Assembly (NCBI RefSeq): GCF_007859715.1
Contig: NZ_SJPG01000001.1
Coordinates: forward strand, 4,552,728 to 4,616,727
Source of the DNA: Rubinisphaera italica
Lineage (GTDB): Bacteria; Planctomycetota; Planctomycetia; Planctomycetales; Planctomycetaceae
Direction: 5' to 3'
Length of the DNA: 64,000 nt
Part shown: in pieces, positions 55,855 to 64,000 of the stretch
Numbering within the stretch: position 1 is the first letter of the stretch
Layout of the letters: every line of letters starts with the position of its first letter
Position numbers and translations under genes: made by a program
Notes under the pieces: model-generated
What the model saw: only the letters and a program-made list of their open reading frames with translations
Databases searched by the model: none
Told to the model about the DNA's origin: nothing

Positions 55855-58167
55855 ATGATTGATTACGAGCGTTTAAAGACTGATCTGGCAGCGTTGGGGC
55901 TCTTTGCCCTGTTGCTGTTCGTTGCGCTCAGTTTGATCAGTTATGATCCGCTCGATGCTCCGGCAAATGCTGTCTATCCTTTGGCAGAGACCGTTTCTAA
56001 CTTGTGTGGCCCGATGGGGGCACGCGTTGCCAATCTGTTCATGAACAGTCTCGGCTACGCCTGTTATATCCTGATCGTCTCGGCCATCGTTTTCGATTTA
56101 CGCCTCTTCTCCACACGTCCCGTTAAGGATTTATTTTTGCGTGGACTTGGCATTGGCTTCATCGTCTTTTCAGCCGCGACGGCTCTCAATCTGTTTCTGC
56201 CAGCTCTGGGAAATCCCGGTCTCTACGGCAGTGGAGGACGTGTCGGTGCGATGGGTGTGCTAATGCTGGAGAAGAAATTCTCCATGGTCGGCTCAACACT
56301 TGTCCTGATGACACTTATGCTGGCCGGACTGATGCTTTCGGCAGAATTGTTCGCGATGGCAATCATCAGAAAGTTTTTCCTGTTGCCGATGACGCTGCTG
56401 CTGGCAAAAATCCGACCTGCCCAACCGGACACAAAAGAAATTGAAAAGCAGACACTGCTCGACATGCCCTTGTGCGAAGCTCCTGTGAGACAAACGGTTT
56501 TGCCAAGAGCAAAAGCTGCCGCTCCTGATGAGCAGGTTTCAGAGGTTTACGATGAGGATGAAGAAGACTCTGCGCTTCCTTTCAAAGTGAATCCACCCGC
56601 AAATTCGCACGATGCGAAACGGGGCGAACTTGTCGAGGAGGAAGTAGCTGATGCGGTCCCTTTTGAATTACCGCCTCTCGAGCTTCTCGAGGAAGCTGAA
56701 GAGTTTCCGTATGATCTGCTTGCCAAAAAGGCACAGATCGCAGCTGCGACTCTTGAAAAAACATTTCAGGAATTCAATCTGAATGTGAAGGTCTCCGAGA
56801 TCGATACCGGTCCGGTGGTCACGCAATTTGAGCTTGATCTGGAACCGGGTCTGCGCGTCTCGAAAGTGACGGCACTGGCCGACGATCTGGCGATTGCGCT
56901 GCGGGTTCCAGCAGTGCGAATTGTTTCTCCAATTCCCGGTAAGAATACCGTTGGCGTTGAAGTTCCGAATGAAAAGCGGGTGATGGTCCGCATGAAGGAA
57001 CTGATTGAAGCCAGTGCCGAAGAGAATGCAGAAATGAGTCTGCCTCTCTTCTTAGGCAAAGATGTTTCCGGTCGCGCGATGACTGTTGATCTGGCGAAAA
57101 TGCCTCACCTGTTGATTGCCGGTCGAACCGGTACAGGTAAGTCGGTCTGTCTGAATACATTGATCCTCTCGCTGCTGATGACACGCAGTCCAGAGCAGGT
57201 CAAGATGTTAATGATCGATCCGAAGATGGTTGAGCTTTCGCCATACATGAAGATTCCGCATCTGATGAATCCGGTCATTACGGACATGAAAAAAGCGGAA
57301 GCAGTGCTCGCATGGGCAGTCGACAAGATGGAAGAGCGTTACGAAATTCTCGCTCAATGCGGCGTGCGACACCTGGATGGCTTCAACAAAATGAGTCGTG
57401 AAGCGGTGCTGAAAAAGATGGGCGTTGAAGCCGGATCGATTGAAGCGGATCAGGTTCCGGAAAAGATGCCTTACATCGTGATCATCGCCGACGAGATGGC
57501 CGACATGATGATGACCTCCGGCAAAGATGCTGAAGGACACATTATTCGTCTGGCTCAGAAATCACGTGCGGTCGGCATTCATCTGGTCCTGGCAACGCAA
57601 AAACCGACGGTCGATGTGATTACTGGTTTGATCAAATCGAACCTGCCAGCTCGCGTCTCCTTCCAGGTCGCCAGCCGAACCGATAGCCGCGTTGTGCTCG
57701 ATGAAATGGGAGCCGAACGTCTGCTCGGTAATGGAGACATGCTGTACCTCGCACCGGGCACAAGTAATTTGAGCCGGGCCCAGGGAACGTATGTCAGCGA
57801 TGATGAAGTGAACGGCGTGATTCAATTCCTCGGCAAACATGAACCCGAGTATTCAACGGAACTCTCGCAGGTCACATCGGAATCGAGTGGTGGCGTGCAG
57901 CGTGGTATGGAAGCGATTAAAGATCGCGATGAACTTTACGAACAGGCGATTGAAGTTGTCGTTCGCGAAGGTCGCGGCTCGGTTTCACTGCTGCAACGTG
58001 CCTTGGGTGTAGGTTACGGACGCGGTGCAAGATTGATCGACTACATGGCCGAGGATGGCATCGTTGGCGAGTACAACGGCTCCCAGGCGCGCGAAGTCCT
58101 CTACACACCCGAGCAATGGGAAGCTGTCCAGAACGGCGAAGAAGCTGACGATTACGCGATGGCATGA
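55855..58167 (+). CDS. ftsK: FtsK/SpoIIIE-type DNA translocase
   Basis: I start at ATG 55855 (MIDYERLKTDLA), giving 770 residues; the upstream frame goes into the repeat region. Four N-terminal membrane helices (about 12-190) lead to an acidic linker (VYDEDEEDSALPF) and the motor domain. This has FNLNVKVSEIDTGPVVTQFEL, Walker A GRTGTGKS (K429), Walker B in YIVIIADEMADMMM and a FtsK-type loop QVASRTDSRVVLDEMGAERLLGNGDM. A C-terminal gamma winged helix (VSLLQRALGVGYGRGARLIDYM) recognises polar DNA motifs. It clears chromosome DNA from the division site and activates XerCD at dif. Confidence 0.95.
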   Translation: MIDYERLKTDLAALGLFALLLFVALSLISYDPLDAPANAVYPLAETVSNLCGPMGARVANLFMNSLGYACYILIVSAIVFDLRLFSTRPVKDLFLRGLGIGFIVFSAATALNLFLPALGNPGLYGSGGRVGAMGVLMLEKKFSMVGSTLVLMTLMLAGLMLSAELFAMAIIRKFFLLPMTLLLAKIRPAQPDTKEIEKQTLLDMPLCEAPVRQTVLPRAKAAAPDEQVSEVYDEDEEDSALPFKVNPPANSHDAKRGELVEEEVADAVPFELPPLELLEEAEEFPYDLLAKKAQIAAATLEKTFQEFNLNVKVSEIDTGPVVTQFELDLEPGLRVSKVTALADDLAIALRVPAVRIVSPIPGKNTVGVEVPNEKRVMVRMKELIEASAEENAEMSLPLFLGKDVSGRAMTVDLAKMPHLLIAGRTGTGKSVCLNTLILSLLMTRSPEQVKMLMIDPKMVELSPYMKIPHLMNPVITDMKKAEAVLAWAVDKMEERYEILAQCGVRHLDGFNKMSREAVLKKMGVEAGSIEADQVPEKMPYIVIIADEMADMMMTSGKDAEGHIIRLAQKSRAVGIHLVLATQKPTVDVITGLIKSNLPARVSFQVASRTDSRVVLDEMGAERLLGNGDMLYLAPGTSNLSRAQGTYVSDDEVNGVIQFLGKHEPEYSTELSQVTSESSGGVQRGMEAIKDRDELYEQAIEVVVREGRGSVSLLQRALGVGYGRGARLIDYMAEDGIVGEYNGSQAREVLYTPEQWEAVQNGEEADDYAMA

Positions 58168-58379
58168 TCAAACTGGAACTGATCACGCAATCATAATTGT
58201 CGAGGTCTACCCTAACCCAGCGATGATGAGCAGCAGTTAGAGCATTTTCAAATGGTTTCTGCTGTCGCATGGGCACCAAATGTCCTAAACGCTGAGTTTG
58301 CTCTTGCTGAACCCTGCAGGTGATTTTCGTATTTGCTATAAAGTAGAGATTATCATTTCCAATAACGAATCGCTGACTT

Positions 58380-59078
58380 ATGAATTTTCTATCCGCACGC
58401 TGGGAGCATTTATTACTGGCAAACTATGTTGTCGAGCCAGAGGTTTTGCAGCCGTTTGTTCCTGAAGGAACGAAACTTGATGCCTTTGACGGCCAGGTCT
58501 ATGTGAGTCTGGTTGCGTTTCTGTTCAATCGGATGAGTATTGCAGGAATACCGATTCCTTTTCATCAATCCTTTGAAGAAGTCAATTTGCGATTCTATGT
58601 CGCTCCCGACAAAGACCCCTCGATTCGGGCTGTGACGTTTATTAAGGAGATCGTTCCGAAAGCATCGATCCCATTCATTTCCAATACACTGTTCCATGAA
58701 AATTATGTCACATTGCCTATGGATCATTGCAATGAAGACAAGCACCATTCCTATTCCTGGATGAACAAAGTCAAAAACTCGATCTCTGGAACGATCGAAT
58801 CCGAACTGACTCTCCCTGCGAACAATTCCATCAGTGAGTTTATTACAGAACATTACTGGGGGTATGCAAAAGCCCCAAACTACACACTCGAGTATGAGGT
58901 CAGGCATCCCCAGTGGAATTGCTGCGAAGTCACACAGTATGAGATCAATGTGGACTACGCCACCAATTACGGAAAAGAATTTTCCTTCCTCAACGATCAG
59001 CAACCTCACAATGTGCTCTACGCTCAGGGCTCTCCAGTGAGTGTCCTGTATCCCTCCCGACTGCAAAAACCAAAGTAG
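58380..59078 (+). CDS. DUF2071 protein (YqjF-like)
   Basis: The 232 residues begin FLSARWEHLLLANYVVEPEVLQPFVPEGTKLDAFDGQVYVSLVAF, the standard DUF2071 opening, with later FEEVNLRFYVAP and ITEHYWGYAKAPNYTLEYEVRHPQW. The family binds no known ligand with certainty. A strong hairpin follows the gene. Confidence 0.88.
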   Translation: MNFLSARWEHLLLANYVVEPEVLQPFVPEGTKLDAFDGQVYVSLVAFLFNRMSIAGIPIPFHQSFEEVNLRFYVAPDKDPSIRAVTFIKEIVPKASIPFISNTLFHENYVTLPMDHCNEDKHHSYSWMNKVKNSISGTIESELTLPANNSISEFITEHYWGYAKAPNYTLEYEVRHPQWNCCEVTQYEINVDYATNYGKEFSFLNDQQPHNVLYAQGSPVSVLYPSRLQKPK

Positions 59079-59111
59079 ACCAAGTCTAGTTTTAAAGTCG
59101 CTGCGAAATGA

Positions 59112-59148
59112 AAGAACGGGATGAGCGTTATCTGCTCATCCCGTTCTT
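59112..59148. terminator. Hairpin terminator between convergent genes
   Basis: A perfect 15-bp stem AAGAACGGGATGAGC / GCTCATCCCGTTCTT with a 7-base loop follows the DUF2071 gene and faces the surface-protein gene on the other strand. It can serve as a bidirectional terminator although the T-run is short. Confidence 0.8.
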
Positions 59149-59175
59149 GTTTCGACTGCAGTGGACATATTCTGA

Positions 59176-62100
59176 TTAAAGAACTTCATCGCTCCTGCGG
59201 GCACCCAGAAGAATATCGTTCATGCCATCAAAGAACAGGTCGCGTCCCTGGAAGTCAATCAGGAGATCACGTTCACCATCGTCAGTCACTTCCAGTTCGG
59301 CAGCGACCAGAGAGACACGGCTCGAAAAGGAGCCGCCGCCATTCCAGGTGTCGAGCAGTAACATCAAGCCGGCATAATCGTTATCCAGATTGGTCGTGCC
59401 GCCGATTAGAATATCCTGACCAGAACCGCCAGCAACGAGATCACTGCCAAGCCCGCCGATCAGAATATCATTCCCGTTATTGCCGTAGAGCATGTCGTTG
59501 CCAGAACCACCGAGGATGGCCGTCATGCCGCCTCCCCCAGAGAGCCAGTCGTTTCCACTTCCGCCATCAATCAGAGTTGGAGTTTTTACGCGATTATCCA
59601 CCTTCACGTAATCGTTACCAGACCCGGTCAATATCGTCAGAGAATTAATACCCGAAGATGATTGCGTTACGTAGTTGACATTGCATCCACCGAAAGCCGT
59701 CAGGATGTGGTAGCTGTTCCAATACTTCGTGACAAAAACCAGATCGTTACTATCCGAACCGATGATGAATAACTCGCCGTCGATCACATTGATCCCCTGC
59801 ACGATTGCCTGAGTCGTCAAGGTTGAAGAAGTGCCTCCATCTTCGTCGATGGCAGTAACCAGAATCGTATAGATGCCTCCGGCTGCATATTGATGCCCAC
59901 CTGCGAACGAATCGTTAAGTTGATCGACAGATATCGACTCGATGGCTGAGCCATCACCCCAGTCAACAGTCACAGTGTGTGTGTCGGCATTCAGGGCAGG
60001 ATCAAAAAACGATCCATCGAGTGTGACATAGCCACTTTCGGAGATGTCGTCGAAATTACTGTTGCTCGAATTGAGGACGGTAATATCCGGAGCCACGTTA
60101 TTGATGGTCAGAGTTGTCTGAGCAGTAGAAACATTCGTCCCGTCACTCACTTCGACAGTCACGTTCACACTTTGAGGCCCATCGTTCAAGCCGAGTGCGG
60201 CCAGTTGAGCGTTGGTCAGAGTGGGCGTAGCTCCGGTGATGTTTTCATCGTAGTCGCCATCCCCGTCGACATCCCAGCGATAGGTCAATGAAGTCGAATC
60301 GGCATCGGTTGAAGCCGAGGCATCGAGGGACAGGTCATCTCCTTCTGAAATTTCATAAGGACCGCCGGCATCGGAGACAGGGACGTAGTCTTCATTGATG
60401 ATCGTCCCCAGTCCACTGGCATCGACAATGGTGACATCGTTCGAGCCGGCGAGGTTGAAGAGATTCACAAAGAAATCTTCATCCATCTCGGCAAGATCTT
60501 CGGGAGTGATTTTAATTGTGATGGACTGCATTTCGCCAGCCTGTCCCATATAACTGAGCGTTCCTGACTGTGCGACATAATCTGCGAATGAAGCTGAGCC
60601 ATCAGCGGTTGCGAATTCGACACTAAACCCGGCATCAATTCGATTTGTGCTCGTCACAGTGAAAATTGCATTGACGGTGCCGGAATCGCCTTCAATTAAA
60701 GTCACGTCATCGATAGAGAGAGAGGTTTCCAGATCGGTCAGGTCGATCGTCACATCGGCTGTGTCGAACTCGCCACATTGATCTTCCACCTGCACGGTCA
60801 GCATAAAGCTGGGGTTGGTTTCGAAGTCGATGGCTGATGCGTTGGCAACGGTAATTTCACCCGTCATGGAATCAATCGCAAAAGCCCCGGCTGTATTGCC
60901 TCCTGTGATCGAGTACGTCAGCACATTATCAATATCGACATCGTTCCCGATGACAGTCCCGACAACAGTGCCACTGCTGCGGTTTTCCTCGATCGTGAAG
61001 CTGTCATCGCCAATTGTCGGAGGATTATTGACAGAACCAAATCCAAAGATGTAGGCGGCTCCATCGTTGACATTTGTCGTTTCTCCCAGATCGCTGCGAG
61101 TATCATCGGTAGGTGCTCCGATGACAACCAGATCTCCAGTGAGATCAATTGCAGTTCCGAACGTATCGAAAGCAGCTGGGGTCGGGTTCTCGAAGATGCT
61201 GGTTGGCGTACCCGGAGTTGCACTGTCGAGATCGAACAGATAAGCCCGTCCTGCATCGGTCACACTGTTAGGGTCGGCCAGTCGAGCTGAGACCGCCAAT
61301 GTTCGCCCGGAAAGAGCCAGATCACTTCCGAAGCGACCACCGATTGTCGGTTCAGGATGATTGATCGTAAGTACCGGAGCGATTGTACTGCCCGCCAGAT
61401 CGTAAACGTGCACTTGTCCAACTTCACTCCCCAGGACACTGCTGGTTTGAGCACCGACGGCTAAGGTGTCCCCGTCAATATCCAGGGAAAAACCGAAGTT
61501 GTCGGAGGTTCCGATATTGGGATTGTTGATTGTATTGGTCAGCGTGGCCACATAAGGGCTGAAATTCAAATCGTAGACATAAACGCGACCACGTTGAACA
61601 CCTGAAGTTCCATTTGTGACTTGATTAAAAGCTCCGATGGCAAGCGTATCACCGGAGATGGCCAGGTTCTGCCGAGAGAATTGGACACTGTTGTCGCCGG
61701 GGTTAGTAATTGTGAGCCGATGAGTCACCTGCTGTTGCAGGGTATTGGTGTCGATGGTCAACTCGTAAACATACGCGGCTCCTTTATTGGAGAAGTCGCT
61801 GGCGTAATCGCCCACAACAATTTTATTTCCAGAAATTGCCACGGAATCGCCAAATTGCCCCTGAATTCCCGAGGGCTTGCTGATCACAACAGGACCATTG
61901 AGGGTCGGGCCACTTAAATCGTACAGATAAGCTTTGCCGGTTCCCCGGGCACCGACAACGAGATTCGTGCCATCGATCGCAATATCGCTACCAAACAGGC
62001 CATTGCTGTTGCCTTGAGAATTCTCAATCACGAACAGCGGAGTCGTTGAAGTTGAGGTGGCATCGTAAACATAAACAACGCCGGAATTCGTTGCAGTTGT

Positions 62101-62376
62101 ACTGTCTTCAAATTGAGCCCCAACTACTACGAACTGATCATTCGCAACAACGTGATCGCCATATTGTGCGGAGTTTCCGGGATTGGCATTTGTCGAAAGA
62201 AGAGTTGTCGTTCCTCCTACACCTGTACATGAACAGGAAAGGACGACGCGTGATTCGAGCGACTCCACACTCACCATCTGAGTCGCGTCTCTACTGGAAC
62301 CTCCCTGACGGTATCGGCGAGAGATTTCTCGACTTGAATGATTACGGATGGTGAGCAATCGTCCTAATGATTTCAT
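59176..62376 (-). CDS. Giant secreted surface protein: LEPR-XLL, FG-GAP, cadherin, Calx-beta, PKD, haemolysin repeats
   Basis: I start at ATG 62376 (AAAGG upstream), giving 1,066 residues; a start at 62475 is less likely. Near residue 43 is VESLESRVVLS, an LEPR-XLL-like motif of planctomycete exported proteins. Seven or so FG-GAP-like units follow (FGSDIAIDGTNLVVGARG and similar, about 60-430), a cadherin-like domain with SFTIEENRSSGTVVGTV, a Calx-beta domain (SIDDVTLIEGDSGTVNAIF) and a PKD-like domain (RWDVDGDGDYDEN). Last are haemolysin-type calcium repeats (GGSGNDMLYGNNGNDILIGG). This is an adhesin-like or matrix protein; no enzyme motif. Confidence 0.85.
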   Translation of the reverse strand: MKSLGRLLTIRNHSSREISRRYRQGGSSRDATQMVSVESLESRVVLSCSCTGVGGTTTLLSTNANPGNSAQYGDHVVANDQFVVVGAQFEDSTTATNSGVVYVYDATSTSTTPLFVIENSQGNSNGLFGSDIAIDGTNLVVGARGTGKAYLYDLSGPTLNGPVVISKPSGIQGQFGDSVAISGNKIVVGDYASDFSNKGAAYVYELTIDTNTLQQQVTHRLTITNPGDNSVQFSRQNLAISGDTLAIGAFNQVTNGTSGVQRGRVYVYDLNFSPYVATLTNTINNPNIGTSDNFGFSLDIDGDTLAVGAQTSSVLGSEVGQVHVYDLAGSTIAPVLTINHPEPTIGGRFGSDLALSGRTLAVSARLADPNSVTDAGRAYLFDLDSATPGTPTSIFENPTPAAFDTFGTAIDLTGDLVVIGAPTDDTRSDLGETTNVNDGAAYIFGFGSVNNPPTIGDDSFTIEENRSSGTVVGTVIGNDVDIDNVLTYSITGGNTAGAFAIDSMTGEITVANASAIDFETNPSFMLTVQVEDQCGEFDTADVTIDLTDLETSLSIDDVTLIEGDSGTVNAIFTVTSTNRIDAGFSVEFATADGSASFADYVAQSGTLSYMGQAGEMQSITIKITPEDLAEMDEDFFVNLFNLAGSNDVTIVDASGLGTIINEDYVPVSDAGGPYEISEGDDLSLDASASTDADSTSLTYRWDVDGDGDYDENITGATPTLTNAQLAALGLNDGPQSVNVTVEVSDGTNVSTAQTTLTINNVAPDITVLNSSNSNFDDISESGYVTLDGSFFDPALNADTHTVTVDWGDGSAIESISVDQLNDSFAGGHQYAAGGIYTILVTAIDEDGGTSSTLTTQAIVQGINVIDGELFIIGSDSNDLVFVTKYWNSYHILTAFGGCNVNYVTQSSSGINSLTILTGSGNDYVKVDNRVKTPTLIDGGSGNDWLSGGGGMTAILGGSGNDMLYGNNGNDILIGGLGSDLVAGGSGQDILIGGTTNLDNDYAGLMLLLDTWNGGGSFSSRVSLVAAELEVTDDGERDLLIDFQGRDLFFDGMNDILLGARRSDEVL

Positions 62377-63036
62377 TATGCAGCCTTTGTGATTTGAGTG
62401 ACCGGTGAACGCTTCGCACTCGACTTGAGCACTGAATTTGCTGTTGGGAAAGCATGCCACAGATGTGATGATCAATAGCTTAACAACGATCCTGAAATAT
62501 CCTCATTGTTTTATCGCCAGAATCTCATGACAAACTTCCCTCTACGGGATAAATTTCTGCCTGTATCACTGGTAGAGATCAGTAAAACTGAGCAGAGCTG
62601 AGGATATCACGCATGCTTCACAATACTCAATACCTCCTGGTTGAATTCCGGGAGTAATGTTGAGATCTCCAATCAGTCACTAAATCGAATTATACCCCTT
62701 GATATATAGGGTTTTGTTCTGGCTGCCTGCCCTTTGCATACCCTTGCCACCTGCCGGTTTTAATAAAGATTCCATGAATTCTCTATCAATGCCAGAGTCA
62801 TAGAATTTCCGTTTGAGTCAACTGGAGTGGTCCTGTCCTTTGCAGCCCGGATGAAGAATTCAGAAAGGAAATCTGCTGTAATCGTAATCGCAGCAGTCGT
62901 ATTATCTGACAGGATTATCTGGTTGGAGACAGTAGGGAACAATGCGCAAAATGGGATGATACTCGACACTGGTACCCTGGGAAGCTATTGTGAATTTTCT
63001 GAGATCCCAACATGAATAAGAATATGCGAGGTCGCT
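62377..63036. other. Intergenic region between divergent genes
   Basis: About 660 bp between the surface-protein gene and the sulfatase gene. Open frames exist (a 69-residue minus-strand frame at 62760-62969), but none has a convincing start signal or family. Promoters for both genes should lie here. No clear terminator hairpin. Confidence 0.4.
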
Positions 63037-64000
63037 ATGATCAAATTATTCCTCTCTGTCGTAACAGTTGTCCTTCTTGCCAGCAGCAGTTTGCCAGCTG
63101 CGAATTCTCCGAATGTTATCTACATTCTGTCCGATGATCTGGGCTATGGAGATTTGTCATGCTACGGACAAGATAAATTGACAACTCCAAATATCGACCG
63201 ACTGGCTGCAGAAGGCCTGAAATTCACTGCCCATTACTCAGGCAATACCGTGTGCAGTCCTTCGCGAGCCGTCTTGATGACGGGGCAACATTCCGGCCAT
63301 TGTTATCTGCGTGGTAATGTGAGTGGCGAAAAGAAAGCGGAGCTCGATCCTGAAATGACTGTCCTCCCCGAACTATTCAAAGCGTCCGGTTACGCGACAG
63401 GAGCATTCGGGAAATGGGGACTGGGACATACCAATGAATCGGGAGCAAAGAATCCAAACTCGCACGGTTTCGATGAATTCTATGGCTGGAAATCTCAGAC
63501 GATTGCTCACACCTATTATCCAACCAGCGTCGTCGACAATGGTCGGGAAGTTCCCCTTGAACCGGGCACTTTTATTCACGACTTGATTATGGATCGAGCC
63601 CGGATATTCATCTCAAAAAACGCGAAAAACAATACCCCTTTCTTCTGCTATATTCCGACAGCCGTGCCTCATGCGGCGATGCATGCTCCCAAAGAACTGC
63701 ATGAGAAATGGCGGAAAGTCTTTCCTCAATTCGATAGCAAAATCGGCAAGTATGGGGCTGGCGGCGAACCTTGCCCCGATGTCCAGAATCCAATCGCAGG
63801 CTTTGCAGCGATGATGGAAAATCTCGATAACGAAGTCGGTTCCCTACTTGATTTACTCAACGAATTGCATATCGACGACAACACTCTCGTGATCTTCAGC
63901 AGCGACAACGGTGCTCATAAAGAAGGAGGACACGATCCCACATTCTGGAATTCGACCGGGAGCCTGCGTGGACATAAACGGGACATGCACGAAGGCGGGA
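63037..64000 (+). CDS. Sulfatase (Cys-type, formylglycine-dependent), 3' end outside the window
   Basis: The frame from ATG 63037 is open to the window edge, 321 codons seen. A signal peptide (MIKLFLSVVTVVLLASSSLPAA) is followed by the sulfatase start NVIYILSDDLGYGDLSCYGQ (metal-binding Asp pair) and the signature C73-S-P-S-R77 in VCSPSRAVLMTGQ, where Cys is converted to formylglycine. Later GKWGLGH and FSSDNGAH continue the fold with the expected metal ligands. It hydrolyses sulfate esters, probably of polysaccharides, outside the cytoplasm. Confidence 0.9.
   Translation, partial: MIKLFLSVVTVVLLASSSLPAANSPNVIYILSDDLGYGDLSCYGQDKLTTPNIDRLAAEGLKFTAHYSGNTVCSPSRAVLMTGQHSGHCYLRGNVSGEKKAELDPEMTVLPELFKASGYATGAFGKWGLGHTNESGAKNPNSHGFDEFYGWKSQTIAHTYYPTSVVDNGREVPLEPGTFIHDLIMDRARIFISKNAKNNTPFFCYIPTAVPHAAMHAPKELHEKWRKVFPQFDSKIGKYGAGGEPCPDVQNPIAGFAAMMENLDNEVGSLLDLLNELHIDDNTLVIFSSDNGAHKEGGHDPTFWNSTGSLRGHKRDMHEGG

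Noticed and set aside
62760..62969. A 69-codon minus-strand frame between the surface protein and the sulfatase
   Set aside because: The composition is moderately protein-like, but there is no ribosome-binding site or recognised family, and a plus-strand frame overlaps it.
1..64000. CRISPR arrays, tRNA and rRNA genes
   Set aside because: I saw no regularly spaced repeats and no tRNA-like TPsiC or rRNA segments on reading; a covariance-model search would be needed to exclude a tRNA formally.

Overview
The window reads as a bacterial chromosome segment, most likely from a planctomycete. Evidence for this is a large secreted protein with an LEPR-XLL-like N-terminal motif, integrin-like, cadherin, Calx-beta and PKD-like regions and haemolysin-type calcium repeats; a Cys-type sulfatase with a signal peptide; a TerD protein of the MXAN_6230/SCO0854 type; and a very divergent Nramp transporter. 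No rRNA, tRNA or CRISPR array was recognised. Roughly 1-47.3 kb is accessory DNA (mobile genes, defence genes, insertion sequences). From about 52.3 kb on, the genes look like ordinary chromosome.

Layout. 1-7.2 kb: a PcfJ-like gene cut by the window edge, a TerD-type gene split by an intact IS3-family element, a cluster of tiny membrane/Tat-exported proteins and a secreted DUF5648-like protein. 7.3-11.9 kb: a mobile-element core on the minus strand (ArdC-type antirestriction protein, small unknown, RuvB-like AAA+ ATPase, HTH protein, tyrosine recombinase) and a divergent sigma-like regulator. 11.9-14.7 kb: DUF3050, DUF2256, unknowns and a small alpha/beta hydrolase.

13.1-38.4 kb is a defence island. 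It holds a SPARDA-like short Argonaute system (DUF4365/DREN-APAZ effector plus catalytically dead short Argonaute) with a DUF6602 gene 29 bp behind it. A complete six-gene type I restriction-modification operon follows (hsdM, hsdS, GIY-YIG/DUF4357, DUF429, hsdR, YgjP-like metallopeptidase). Next is a DUF6361 / phospholipase D / SNF2-like helicase / beta-CASP metallo-hydrolase / PD-(D/E)XK cluster. I cannot assign this cluster to a named system, and here it is broken twice: an internal deletion in the PLD gene and an IS30-family insertion in the helicase.

38.5-47.3 kb holds small membrane, zinc-ribbon and HEPN genes, an AlkB homologue, an excisionase-like HTH gene, a conspicuous palindrome with a repeated motif, and a truncated primase-like gene. 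This gene is cut by a second, apparently identical IS30 copy (47,279-48,378) that has no target duplication, so that junction looks like an IS-mediated rearrangement. 48.4-52.3 kb contains a truncated zinc-ribbon gene, two ankyrin genes and a decayed IS5-family element. 52.3-64 kb contains kbl, an Nramp-like transporter, a repeat-rich intergenic stretch, ftsK, a DUF2071 gene, the giant surface protein and the start of a sulfatase gene.
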